Assembly: GCA_000467715.1 (NCBI GenBank)
Contig: AJFK01000238.1
Span: forward strand, 1 to 53,036
Length of the DNA stretch: 53,036 nucleotides
Direction of reading: 5' to 3'
Source: Hysterium pulicare CBS 123377
Lineage: Eukaryota > Ascomycota > Dothideomycetes > Hysteriales > Hysteriaceae
Below, piece after piece: positions 23,531 to 34,353 of this stretch. Positions within the stretch are counted from its first letter, which is position 1; every line of letters begins with the position of its first letter. A model generated the notes under the pieces. That model was given only the letters and a program-made list of their open reading frames with translations. It did no database searches and was not told the origin of the DNA. Position numbers and translations under genes: made by a program.

Positions 23531-24941
23531 TCAGTTCCTTGATAATTGGACTCCTCTCGTGACATTGATCCCTCCAGAGCGATTGTCGATTAGCTGCTCA
23601 TCGGTTTGGTGGGAAAGGCGCTCTACATTGACGGTGGTGTGACCCTGGTACATAGGGTTAAAATCCCTAGGAGAAGTCTTAAGTGCAATGTGTGTTTCGC
23701 TGCTGGAACCGGGAACGTCACCGTCCCCAAATTTAGAATAGTTGCTATTGTCGCCAGCAGTGCTGGAGCTCCCGCTACGAAGAGAGAATATCGATCTGAC
23801 GCTCCGTATGAGGGATTCCGGTTTTCTGTGCCCTCGGACAAGCGGTCCATAGCAGGGCAAACAGGCAGCAATGATGGAGCAATTGCACTCGAGAACCACG
23901 AAAATAAAATTCTTGGATTGGAGGACTGATTGTGTTAGTGGACATATTCTTGGATTTGGAACAATTTGACGGGTACTTACACACTTGACTAAATCCCTGT
24001 GAATCAATGACTTGGTGAATTGACTGGTTGAGCAGCACCAGACGAACAACGGCCGCAATGCAACAGCTATATGAATTCAGTGATCTGATGCGTGGCAGGT
24101 AACTGACAATTACTTACAAGGCGCCCAGCCAAAAAATCATGCTTATCGTCACCTTTCGTTTTGTTTGCAAGTGAAGGTTGGTGATGACGGGCAGGGGAAA
24201 ACACAGAATAACAACATCGAGGGCGATGCTCGATCCAACTTGAGCAAATCCAAGTTTTGCGGAATCGAATCGTAATCTGCCTTGACCAGTCCAGGAGCCA
24301 GAGAATGGATCACTCTGGAACAGCATCAACTATAGCATGATTAGCTTTGTTCATTTGGAATGATAGACTTCAACTTACAAAGAAAAATATGAGGCTCCAG
24401 CAAGTCACTATGGCGATTGCAACCCACACAGCAATCTTGAATTTCCGAGACAGCCCCGGGATATCGAAGATTCTCTTGTAAAACAGTAGGACGGAGATCT
24501 TTACAGCGGCAAGAGGCGCTTGAATGTATGCGCTTGAAAGCCATAAACACTGTCGAGGCCTTCTCAGCATCACAACTCCAAGTTTGCGGTAAGCGATTCG
24601 GCAAACAACATACCTTGAGAGATCCCGTAATTCCCTTCAAGAGACTGACGCTAAAATAATCGATTCCAATCTCCGCGGCAAAGACCCAGATGATTATGCT
24701 CTCCCCCAAAGTGAAAATCTACACATGCCTTGTCAGCACAAGTTCACGTACACGCGGAGCCGTTCTGTACCCATGAAGCCACGATCCACCAGTCGTCGTA
24801 ATAGGATGGCTGTCGAGCGACTCTACGGGCTCGGTATCGAAAGAAGATCGCCAGAAACGATAAAAATGGGAAGATGACCGATACAACCACGAGTGCTGTG
24901 GTGATTAGAGAAGGTTGCTTTGTAGCGCTTACTGAAGACAT
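23531..24941 (-). CDS. Fungal-rhodopsin-domain (Pth11-like) integral membrane protein 1
   Basis: Six exons (24941-24771, 24718-24614, 24549-24379, 24329-24118, 24066-23981, 23925-23531) give 379 residues. There are about seven hydrophobic helices with the family's marks: DDWWIV after helix 1, KISVLLFYKRIF in helix 3, ALDVVILCFPLPV in helix 5, IFWLGAFCCIAAVVRL in helix 6 and NFIFVVLECNCSIIAACLP in helix 7. A polar tail of about 100 residues follows. Such proteins sit in the plasma membrane and are often found in fungal metabolite clusters; some relatives act in surface sensing. The role here is unknown. It is head-to-head with a P450 over 510 bp, and its 3' end abuts the cyclase fragment. Confidence 0.88.
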
Positions 24942-25451
24942 GTTGTGTTAACTGGTGTTTTAAGAGTGCCTAGAAATCCGACATCCAACTGAAGTTAAGG
25001 TAGCATTCTTGTGATCAGCACCGCTCTTTAAGGATGATGAGAGACGAGAGGGAATGTCTCCGTTCAATCCCGTATACCGACTCTCCGTACCGACATGCTG
25101 TGCCTCGCTTACTGCATATCTTACCCCGGTCCATTGGTGTGAGAGCCAACGCACATCCAGTATTGTTACATTAATTTTTATTAACTCGACCGTTGGCCGT
25201 AACTTTGGCCCCAACTTCCACGATCTGGAAGGTCTTATTTTTTTTTGGTTTCGAGCATCACTCCCCTGCGCTACCCTGGTAGGCGATTTAGGTGCGGCTC
25301 ATCATAACCACCCGGCGTCTATCTTCTATATTACAGCAAAAAGCCTCGCCGCAGGCAGTGCTTCGACTTGATATACCAATGCAGGGCCGGAGGCTTCGAC
25401 ACCGGCATCCCTCACTGAAACTTTGGATTTGATTTGATCTTTTCACTTACG
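24942..25451. promoter_or_regulatory. Divergent promoter, membrane protein 1 / P450
   Basis: The 510-bp gap between outward-facing genes should drive both. It has T-rich tracts near 25170-25250 and no coding frame that I trust. Confidence 0.4.
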
Positions 25452-27109
25452 ATGGCAAGCAACACACATTTTTACCACCCGAATATTGATCTCGCTCTTT
25501 TGGGGCCTACAAGCTTCCTAAGAATTGCAGTGTTTACTTCCGTCATACTGTCTTTGTCATACCTTATTCGTCGCCTTGCCTCTTATAAGGAAAATGACAT
25601 TCCAACAGTGAACCGTCGTTTTGCTCTTGAACCTAGCATTTTCGCCCGGTTTCGCTGGGCATTTGGGTCGATCAAGATCTTGGACGACGCATATGAGAAG
25701 GTAAAATCCACCCTTCGCCGCGAGTTCCTGATGCTGAGGGCTTTTAGTATCAAGGTCGACCATATCGACTTGCCCGTGGAGACGCCGATGTGATCGTCCT
25801 TCCACCACAGTTCATAATGGAGCTCAATAAGTTGCCTCAGGACATGATAAGCTCTAGGAAGTCGCATTCAATGTCTCTGACCGGATACTTGAACGGAATG
25901 GACGTAGTAAAGAAAACCAATCACCATGTCAAGATGCTGCTCTCTCGAGTAACTCCCGCCCTTCCGACTTTACTCAAGCCTGCGAGCAGCCGAATCCAAT
26001 GCGCCATCATTGAGTTGTTTCCACAAGATACTGTCTCCTGGAGCGCAGTAAACCCGCTCGATAAGGTGGTTCATTGTATCAGTCAAGCAATAGCCCTGTC
26101 AACTTTTGGTGCTCCAACCTGTGATAACCCTAAGCTGATACGTCTGTGCTATGAGCATACATTGAATGGTATGTGTGAACACTGAGCACGAACCAGACCA
26201 GAACTAACTTCAGTGATAGTATTCTCGATTATGTTTGTCATGCGACTTGTCCCACGGCCCTTGCAATTCATCCTTGTTTGGACTCTTCCGCACAAGTGGA
26301 AGTTGCAGCGGAGTTGGAAGGCCTTGGAAGACTTCGTTGTTCCTGAGGTTCAAAGACGCCAAAGGGAGGAAAAGGGTTCAGTCAACCAGGATTTGATATC
26401 ATGGATGCTTGCGGAAGATAAGAACGGGGAGTATACCGACCCGTACATGCTCACTCGCCTCGTAGGATCTATTATCGCTGGCGGCACATACAGCTCCGCT
26501 GCCTTTATCGTTGGCGTCATAGCAGATCTAGTTGCTCATCCAAATTTTCTCGAAGAAATTCGCGAAGAGATCCGTGAGAAACAAAACGAAGTGCAGGGAA
26601 AGTGGGATCAAGCAGCCTTTGACAGCTTGGACAAACTGGACTCAGCCATGAAAGAGACATCGAGACTCGCACCTGGAAGCTTGCTTGTTTACAGTCGATA
26701 CGTGGAAAAAGATCTCACTCTATCAAACGGCCTGAGACTTAAAGAAGGACAATACATCACCACTTCGGGTCATTCCACGTCCATGAATCCGAACGTTTTC
26801 CACGATCCAAAGCAATACGATGCTTTGCGCGCCTATAATCACGACTTTGAGAGCCACCGTGCGCAGCCATTCAGGAGCGTTGAAGGCGAAGACCATAGAT
26901 GGGGTGCCGGAAGATGGGCATGCCCGGGGAGATTTATTGCAAGTCTTGTGTCCAAGGTCATTCTGGTGAAGCTTCTTGACGAATACGACTTCAGATTCAC
27001 TGACGGGCAGCGACCACCAACCTCGGTCATGCACGAATTCGTCTTCATGAATCCCTCGACAAAGTTCATGATGCGACGCAGGGAACATAACTCAGGCATA
27101 AAATATTAA
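25452..27109 (+). CDS. Cytochrome P450 (first of five)
   Basis: Three exons (25452-25700, 25748-26168, 26214-27109) give 521 residues. A membrane anchor lies at about residues 24-42. The first intron is needed to enter the frame reading YQGRPYRL then VIVLPPQF. The I-helix reads AGGTYSSAAF, with Ser where most P450s have the conserved Thr and no acidic residue. The ExxR pair is in KETSR. The haem loop is WGAGRWACPGRF with the ligand Cys at about residue 460. ER-bound haem monooxygenase; the substrate is likely a terpenoid or other lipophilic scaffold, judging by family feel only. It shares a promoter with membrane protein 1. The start at 25452 follows an in-frame non-ATG stretch. Confidence 0.88.
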
Positions 27110-28554
27110 TCATTTCTTCGCGGGGATAAGGCATGCTTCACACCTTCATTTAGCGCAGGCCTCTGTAGTTTTTGCTAGAGATTACTCCACGAGTAGGAAG
27201 TTACATTGTACCTTCAGTATCGTTCTCTATAGACAATGGATATTATTAAGTTTCCTTAGTATCTTATTGAATGCCATATAATGAAAAGAATCACAAATGA
27301 GAGCTTCAAACATTATCACCGCTTACACGTGGTTGAGCTTTACCAAACTCTTCTGCACAAGCAGGAGCTCTAAGACGATGTTACCACTAACGTTTAATTC
27401 ATATCTCGCATCCAATCAAAAATGGAGTAACTAGTCAATATCCCTTCATTTGGAAAGCGCCGTAAATATCGGTCCGGCAGTCTGTACCCACAAGTCGGCC
27501 GTTCCTAGCGAACGAATCAAACTCTTCTTCAATGCTTACTCGATCCAAATTTCGAAGGCTTTAAGGCAACCCTAACACTAATCGCCAATCGGATTACTTC
27601 CCTTGCCAAATCAAAAGCAACAAATTGTGGTATTCCACCTAGGAATAGCCATATGAGGTCTCACAGCTGTCAATAACATGGGGCCGATTTCACTGAGTGG
27701 GTAGGGATGTAAAGAAAGCAAGCGGATTGAAACAACAACCGTGGTAAGTAATAGCTTCGGGGACCAAACGGCTGGGTTAACGAGCTGATGGTATATCAGT
27801 TGAATGAATGGTTGACTCTCATGCACGTAGCAAAGATAGGACGCATGTCTCTGGCATTAATTTCGAGCCCATTATAAGTTAGTTGTATTTATGCTGCCGC
27901 CTGCGTGAGCTGCTAGAAACAGTAACGTGAAACAACTGTCGCATATCAAGGGACATCTAGATCATGAGCCTGGCACAATGGTGAAATCTGGGGCATAACC
28001 CACGCCGCATTGCACATAGCTAGCCACAGCGAGTGTAAGCACTAAGCAAGGGACATGACGCCCGTTCATCACATATTTATCTGTAAGGATGTAAGCTATA
28101 CACCACGGCAATACACGGACCACGAGGGCAAGGTTGGCAAGGCGCGGAAGGAGCAAGCAGATTAGAACCACGAAGGCATACAGATACCTAGAGATATCAT
28201 CTAACAAATGCAGATAGCCGGATTCAGCTGGGAACACCCCCGAATACCCGTTCGCGATATCGAAGTAACGGCACCTAAGTTGCTCGACCACCCAAGTGCT
28301 AATGCATACAGCCGGAACTACTCGAAGAGTCGGGAGGATCCTCCCGTTGGGGGCCGCTGCGCCGCACAAGGGTACGCGCACCAGCCTTGCTGCATTTCCG
28401 CCTATGACACCGCCGTTGAAGTCTCCCTCACTAGGCCCCCAAGCTCTTACTTCAATCCACATCACCTTTTCCAATTACCTCACTTCAATTCCTGGCAGCC
28501 TCTTTCCAAAAGTTTGACAGCAATCTCTCGTCACTCAATACTACTATAAACAAA
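27110..28554. other. Intergenic with a short sequence shared with 29.7 kb
   Basis: About 1.4 kb. Bases 27291-27357 resemble 29711-29776, and a 19-mer at 27515-27533 recurs exactly at 29760-29778. Frames at 27962-28474 (minus) and 28208-28549 (plus) overlap on opposite strands and neither looks like a known family. CTGCGCCGCACA at about 28354 matches the tandem motif upstream of the intact GST. Confidence 0.4.
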
Positions 28555-29412
28555 ATAGCAAAGCCAATTCGTGTGCATTTGGTCCGTGAGTACAATATCC
28601 CTTTCCAGCAGAAGCTTAAGCTATGCTTGGCTAATTCATTGCCAGCTGCGGGCCCAAATCCCTAGAAGGTCGTCCTGATTCTGGAGGAACTGGGAGTGCC
28701 ATAGAAGATTAACTCTTTCAAGTTCAACGACGTAAAGAACAAGCCTTTTACAAACCTTAACCCTAACAGTTGTGCCCTAGGTATAAGTTTAATTACTAAT
28801 ATACTAAGTTCTATTTAGGCTAATATATGTTATAAGAAAAAGCAATTAAGGATCTAAACACTAATCTTGTGCACTAGGAAACTGGTGCTATTATACTTTA
28901 CCTTGTAGAGTAATAAAACACTAAGAAAATTCTAACCTATAATACCTTAAAGAAGCGCGACTATCTCAATCAATAGCTCATGTTTCAAGTCAGCAGTCAG
29001 GGACCCTACTTTGGACAGGCCGGCTGGTTCAATGTCCTCTACTCCAAGAAGCTTCCTTCTGCGATTGAGCAATGTAACACCAAACTTAAGCGCGTTCTCG
29101 GCGGTCTGGAGGGCTGTCTAGAAGGCAAGCAATAGCTCATAAGAGATAAGATTACCTTTCGCATTTACCACTTGGAACGACAGAATCAACTCTCTGATCC
29201 TCTGTGCCCCGGATGCTAAGTTTGATGGCTTTCTAAATATAAAGGCCTAGCACGAGCAGATAACTTCTAGGCCCTCTTGGATAAAGGCTATGGAGACTAG
29301 GGCTAAGCTAATGGATGATTAGGGCTTGCAGCCAAATGGTATGCTGAAGGGAATCAATAGTATGGCTGAGTACAAGAAATTAATGAAGCGTTATGCAGAG
29401 GGAAAGGCATAG
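28555..29412 (+). pseudogene. Glutathione S-transferase pseudogene with RIP-like decay
   Basis: This stretch can be followed along the whole intact GST at 20.3 kb: AKPIRVHL, GPNP, VVLILEELGVP, SSQGPYFGQAGWFNVL, and a near-complete C-terminus ending KGINSMAEYKK. The start codon reads ATA instead of ATG. Tryptophan codons are TAG at several places (after PNP, in KAWHE and elsewhere) and a CAG codon has become TAG. This is the G-to-A / C-to-T pattern of RIP. It lacks two introns of the intact gene (after PNPWK and inside GQAGW) but keeps the first, so it is an older paralogue rather than a simple recent copy. The part at 28780-28960 is the most degraded. No product is expected. Confidence 0.85.
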
Positions 29413-29945
29413 GAGTACTTAGTAACGAGACACTTAAAGGACCTAAGCTTTCCTCTATAAATTGGCCAGTCCTTTCTTTAGGTTCCACTCGGTGGAAATA
29501 AACTCTAAGAACCCGCACATCACTATTCTCTATAAGGTAATAAGAGCTAGTCTCTACCACCCAGCATCATTTCGAGAGCAAACTTATTTTGCTATGTGCT
29601 ATGCCTTTCAATCCTGCTAACTCTGCTATCCTAATCACTCGCACACCTAAAACCTTCAACGAAATCATTTCAAACGTTGCAACACCGTTACATCATTCAA
29701 TGAAATTAGCGATAAATAAGAGCTTTAAATATAATCACTGCTTACGTGTAGTTAAGCTTAATCAAACTCTTCTTCAATCATTTCAAAAACAGCATACATT
29801 TCGATGCTACAACCGGAGCAGAAGATCCCATGGACCTAACCTTGGCTTCCTCTAACCCACCAATGAGAAAAGTACAACTTATCTAAGCAGCCCAGGAGAA
29901 TTTCTAAACGTCTCATAAAACAACTTATCCATTTTCTTGCAAGTG
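29413..29945. other. Non-coding stretch between two pseudogenes
   Basis: AT-rich, many TAA/TAG triplets, no gene. It contains the 29711-29776 match to 27.3 kb. It probably shared the RIP exposure of its neighbours. Confidence 0.45.
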
Positions 29946-31214
29946 CTAGGGGCTTATTCTATTCGCTTCCAAGAAATCTAACATTTTGCTGAATGCTTCA
30001 GAAGCACCAAAGTGAAGGTTAATGTTGTGCCCCATGTTCGGAATAGAGTCGGCCTGGGACGATGCAGAATCGGGATAGAAAAGTAAAAGCGCCTGTGCTG
30101 GAATATCGCTCGGCTGTAGGCAGTCACCTTAACAGAAAAGGAAGTCCTGTCGGCCATCGATTATGTAGACTGGCTTTTTATATGCGGTTAGATATGTAGG
30201 GTTTATGGTCAATAGTTCACCGAGAGACTGGGTTTGTCGCGAAAGGAATTAACGCTCGAAAACTACAGAGCATTAGCATTGCCTCAGCTCCACACTACGG
30301 CCTGGCTCACTTTGAGTGTCAAAATATGGATAATGGTAGAATCCAAATAGTAGGGATTGGGGGACTGCAGCCTGGGTCATATAGCCATTGTCGAGTCCTT
30401 TGAATTGTTTAGAGGGTTCAGTGTTGGCAATTTGGAATGCCATTGAAGGAATTCCAAGGGACGATCCCGTTAGAAAAGCCGAATAACCACTGAGTATCAC
30501 TGCTAAGAAATCATCAGGGTACTTGGCCGAGACACTCAGAGTGAGAGCCGAGCCGAGAGAGTGACCAATGCCAACAACGTTTTGGAAGGAGATGCCTCCT
30601 ATGTCACCCTTCTTCAACCATGAAACAATAGTATGCGCAAGCTCTAGTTGAACAGCCTGCTGGACGATCTGAGTGCCATCTGGATGCTGCGACCTCCCGG
30701 TGCCTAGCCTATCGTATAAGAATGTCGCATACCCTCTTTCCGCAGCAGCGTCAACATAGCTATAGTCCTTTGCAAAATCCCAATACGTATTGTCTATGGT
30801 ACCTCCGTGGGTAAGAAGTTGAATAGTGGTGAACTTATTAGCGGTGTTCGTGGTCCTGTTTGCGGGGACACAGAGCCTTGAGAAAATAGTGTAGGTTTCG
30901 ACAACAGGGGCTTCTCCGCCATCAAAGCGTATGCTTAAATTGGAACCAATTGTAAAGAAGTCCGTTAGAAATGCGGTTAGCTCTAAGTTGTCTTTTGGTC
31001 CATCGTACAGGATCTTCTTATTCTTCGCTATGACCGGAACTTCGAGAAAACCTTCGGTGCACACTGCTTTGCGACCGGCCGAAAGCGTAGTGGAAGGTTG
31101 AGTGATATTCTGATAATTAAACTCGTTATAATCAACGACATCGAAGGCGGTCGTATTGAAGGGTAGTAATTGAAATAAAATGCCTAGAAGAAACAGAGTA
31201 AAGAGATCAACCAT
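29946..31214 (-). pseudogene. Secreted alpha/beta hydrolase with premature stops
   Basis: An open frame of 313 codons (31214-30273) starts with a signal peptide (LFTLFLLGILFQLL). It carries LLTHGG near the oxyanion region, YDRLGTGRS and the nucleophile elbow GHSLG (Ser219). After YFDTQ the frame meets TAA twice, yet the same frame then resumes good protein: GELLTINPTYLTAYKKPVYI, IDGRQDFLFC, a further TAA, then GDCLQP, and a last block with NMGHN ending at 29946. An intron could remove the first two stops, but the third lies inside the conserved CxGDC loop. The Asp and His of the triad would lie in the lost part, so the long frame alone cannot be an active hydrolase. Unusual splicing is the alternative. 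Confidence 0.7.
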
Positions 31215-31724
31215 GACTGCGACAACAACAAAAAACTTAGAAACTGTACTTCTGGTGCGCCTTTCCTACTATATATAGCAGTAGCATGACGTTAAGAGGG
31301 GCGTGTCCGTGATTTCCGAGTCAGCAAGCCACAAATTTGTGATGAGGACTAAGAGCGCCTAGTGAAATCCTTAGTATGACCGCCAATCCTTCCAAAGCTA
31401 ATCTTTCTTCGAACCACAACTAGACGAAGGCAATGAAACCTAGGAGGCACGAACTCTTGTTATTTCTACAAAAAGACTACGCTTCAACTAAATTTCCCTG
31501 ATTAGTTTATCCAGATTTGACTCTCTTTGGAAAGAGGTTCTGACGAGCTTACCGGACAAGCGGTGCGGCATTCAACCCACCCTTAAGAGAAGTGAGCGAT
31601 CTGACCACACGATAATTAGATCGTCAGGATGATGTTTGCGGAGCGTAGAAGGATGAGCAGTTAGCTGTGGTGCTTGTGCCGCAATGTTGCTTGTATGTAA
31701 TAAGTTTCCCCGCTCCCAACATCC
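31215..31724. other. Intergenic, hydrolase promoter side
   Basis: About 0.5 kb without a coding frame, apart from the TATA-like box. I could not find upstream exons for the Hsp70-like scrap here. Confidence 0.4.
31269..31278 (-). promoter_or_regulatory. TATA-like box before the hydrolase
   Basis: CTATATATAG lies 55 bp before the hydrolase ATG (31214), a normal distance for a fungal TATA box. The promoter seems intact although the coding region is broken. Confidence 0.4.
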
Positions 31725-32000
31725 ATGCTCGGTTACAATCTTTATAAAATTAGTCTACTAACACCTGAGCTGGGCGCGGGATTGGCCCGCATTGAGTCTC
31801 CCGAATTCCTTATCAGAGCAAATCTTGATCATATTCCAGAAGACCGGTTGCTAAAACAAGTCGGCTCAGATGGGCAGATGTATAATGTCGCAAACTTTGA
31901 TATTGAAATGAAATTGAATTCAGCCAGTATGAGTTTCAAGCTAGTGTATGGCGGTATAACTTATGAAGATGAGGAGGTTATTGAGGTGGAGTTTGTCTAA
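31725..32000 (+). pseudogene. C-terminal scrap of an Hsp70-like protein
   Basis: A 91-codon frame whose second half reads NLDHIPEDRLLKQVGSDGQ, then ANFDIEMKLNSASMSFKLVY and GGITYEDEE. This resembles the extreme C-terminus of fungal Hsp70-like (actin-fold ATPase) proteins, where a DLS.IPE..L..G.DGK motif precedes the final strands. The ATPase core of about 500 residues is absent upstream, so it is probably a remnant rather than a small gene. Assignment is by motif memory and tentative. Confidence 0.4.
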
Positions 32001-32519
32001 GTTGTAGGTCTTCGTTATCTGTATTCGGATTTTTCGATAGCTACAGACTAAAGTCTGTCTGCCCTACAATTGGAAGCGATTATGCATGAGACATTTTTGA
32101 ATTCAGTACGAGCACTGGCTTTGTATACCTAGGCGAAGCTTTCTGGCTAGGTTTGATGAGGGCAAGTGGCTTTGATGACCTTCACTGAGTCCAAAAGAAC
32201 TATGCACACCCTTTACAGTGGCGCCGATTGAAGGCAACTAGATCCTAGAACTACACACCATAACTTTAACGGTAAATTGTTGAAGGTATAAAAAATGAGG
32301 GCTAGGTGCTCCATTATTGCGTGAATCTAGAGGCCACTAATCCACACTCCTAAAATTCCACCTAACGCAACGCCACTATAGCCTTTCATGAACTCATGCT
32401 CATGCCTTCTGGAAACACGGTAACTCCAACTAATTGCTGCAAAATCGGTACTCCTTCCTCCATTTTGCTCCTCGTATCTCCTTATCCCGTTTCACCGCTA
32501 CTCATATATCCATGGTATA
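32001..32519. other. Intergenic, no supported gene
   Basis: About 0.5 kb. No protein family, repeat or RNA gene seen. Confidence 0.4.
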
Positions 32520-32876
32520 CTACCCCTTTCCACCATGCCCATCTCGGCCATACAGATGCTGCCCTCTCCGCACATCCCCATCACCTCTGCCCCGTCCATT
32601 ATTCTGTCTTCCATATATTCGTTGGCCCTGCGCGATGGGTCGTGGATCTGGAGGAGGTGGAAGTGGAGCTGGAGCTGGAATCGGCTCTGGCATGGGCTCA
32701 GGTTCTGGCAGTGGCTCGGGTGATGGTAATGGCGGACTATAAGTGCCGGTTTCTACCGATGAGGATTTTGTATTCGACGCGTCCGTCATTGTTCGCCGTA
32801 AGTAGATTCCGAAAGCAATGCCAAGCAATATATAGACCACAATAAGGATTGCAATCACATCGTTTTCTTTGACCAT
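32520..32876 (-). CDS. Hypothetical small single-pass membrane protein, proline-rich tail
   Basis: A single open frame of 118 codons. Residues 7-24 (VIAILIVVYILLGIAFGI) form a clean transmembrane helix followed by a basic YLRR stop-transfer sequence. A tail rich in Pro and Glu (SPEPLPEPEPMPEP, PAPAPLPPPPDP) comes next, and the end is rich in Gly, Arg and Asp. The layout of helix, basic flank, then disordered tail looks designed rather than random. However, low-complexity DNA can create such frames, and the opposite strand encodes Gly/Ser repeats over the same bases. Not recognised; no function proposed. Confidence 0.4.
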   Translation of the reverse strand: MVKENDVIAILIVVYILLGIAFGIYLRRTMTDASNTKSSSVETGTYSPPLPSPEPLPEPEPMPEPIPAPAPLPPPPDPRPIAQGQRIYGRQNNGRGRGDGDVRRGQHLYGRDGHGGKG

Positions 32877-34089
32877 GCTTGGTTTTCGCAGGTATTTTGG
32901 GTCGACTAAAGACCGTGTAAAAGTGGGAGGCGAGCGCGGTGTAAATGGACAATAAGTAGAGTCTTGGTTCCTTTGGCTTCTGTTGATTGAGGTCTGATTT
33001 CATAGGAAAATAGCTTGTTATTTCGGAGAAGGTAATGTGGCGCTCATCTCATTGGGATCAAGGGTTAAAAAAATTCAGGAAGTCTGGGACAAAGCTACGA
33101 GCGTTGAACCCAGGTTTGCTGTGGTACTTCTCACGTAAGTATAACATGATTGATATTGCGAAAATCCTCGTTGGCCTGGTGATTTTGAAAGGTAATAATG
33201 AGTTACACAGGGTGGGGGTCCGGATTGGAGCTCCGAAAGAGGTCAGTTTTATTCAGTCCAACTGTGATAGAAGAATAAACAAAGCCTTACGCACGTAGCC
33301 GCGATCGTTACTTGAGCCAAGAGAAATATGCCCAATGAAACTATTTTGAAGGAGGAGTTGTCCTAGGGGAAGATATGAGCTAACGAGATTGCGATGGACT
33401 TGGCTTGAAACACATCCCCCTTTCAGTGCGTCCAGTAACTAGTTCTGTTTCCTTCCCCCACAGCAGAAGACTAGGTACATAGTACTTACCCAGATTAAGA
33501 ACAGTCTGGAACAGACATTACATCATTACCGCGTCTGCAAACGAAATAGTCTTTTCCGAGATTCTTGCTCGGTCCAGTAACAAGTAAGCCCATTTAGTAG
33601 TGATGGCGTTTCATCGACATTCAGCTCCATATCCGGATTGTCGAGATCTCATCCCCACAAGCTAACTCCAGGCAGCAGGAGCGCTTCCACCATCGAAGTT
33701 TTCAGAGAAAGTGCCTGCTAATAGTAGTCCAGGAGGCTTATCTCAAATCTTTTTAGCGGTCGCCTGCCTTCTAGCACGGGGTGATGTGGAGGACGCGTAC
33801 GAATCGAAACCTTATACTGCTCTTGGGAAGAGAGGACAATGCTCCCCAAAATTTGTTGGCGGCGGTGTGGCGATAATGGAGTTTGGTCCCCGCTTGTGGT
33901 AAGTGCGGTACACTCGAACTAAGGCAAAAGTCGCGGACGATAGAGTCCGCCGAAGACGCAAATGGAATTTGGGATGTTGAAAATCGCCTCCAAGATATTT
34001 GAGGAGAACTCCTCAATACTCAACCTTTGGCTTCCCACCTCGCCCATTTCTTCCATTGCCATCTCATAACTCTTCCCATCAATAAGCCG
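32877..34089. other. Intergenic, no supported gene
   Basis: About 1.2 kb. Short frames on both strands (for example 33035-33298) resemble nothing I know. Nothing else seen. Confidence 0.4.
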
Positions 34090-34353
34090 TCATTGCCTGT
34101 AGCGTTGCCGAACCTCTTCAGCCTCCGTACGCATCCAATCCAAATCTTCGAAGTCCTCCAATTGCTCTCCTCCTACCGGGCAGATTATGACAGACCCATT
34201 ATTCGCCGTCTTATCTAATATAGCGAAATGGTGTGCATCGAGGTCCACCTTGTCCGGTTTGTTTCTAATCCAGTTGGCCACATCCTCGATTTTTTTTCCG
34301 ATGAAGGACGACTTGAACGACTGTGTAATCGGAACGCTGTTGCCGTCATGCAC
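34090..34353 (-). CDS. Hypothetical small protein or gene remnant
   Basis: An 87-codon frame with an acidic, balanced composition (KKIEDVANWIRNKP, LDAHHFAILD and GGEQLEDFEDLDW) that reads like a genuine globular protein rather than noise. A possible acceptor (AAGAAGGCCAG) lies just upstream, so it may be the last exon of a longer gene, but I could not complete one. Not recognised. Confidence 0.3.
   Translation of the reverse strand: MHDGNSVPITQSFKSSFIGKKIEDVANWIRNKPDKVDLDAHHFAILDKTANNGSVIICPVGGEQLEDFEDLDWMRTEAEEVRQRYRQ

Noticed and set aside
27962-28549. Two overlapping frames of 170 and 113 codons on opposite strands
   Set aside because: They overlap antisense and neither resembles a family; more likely chance frames in GC-rich promoter DNA.
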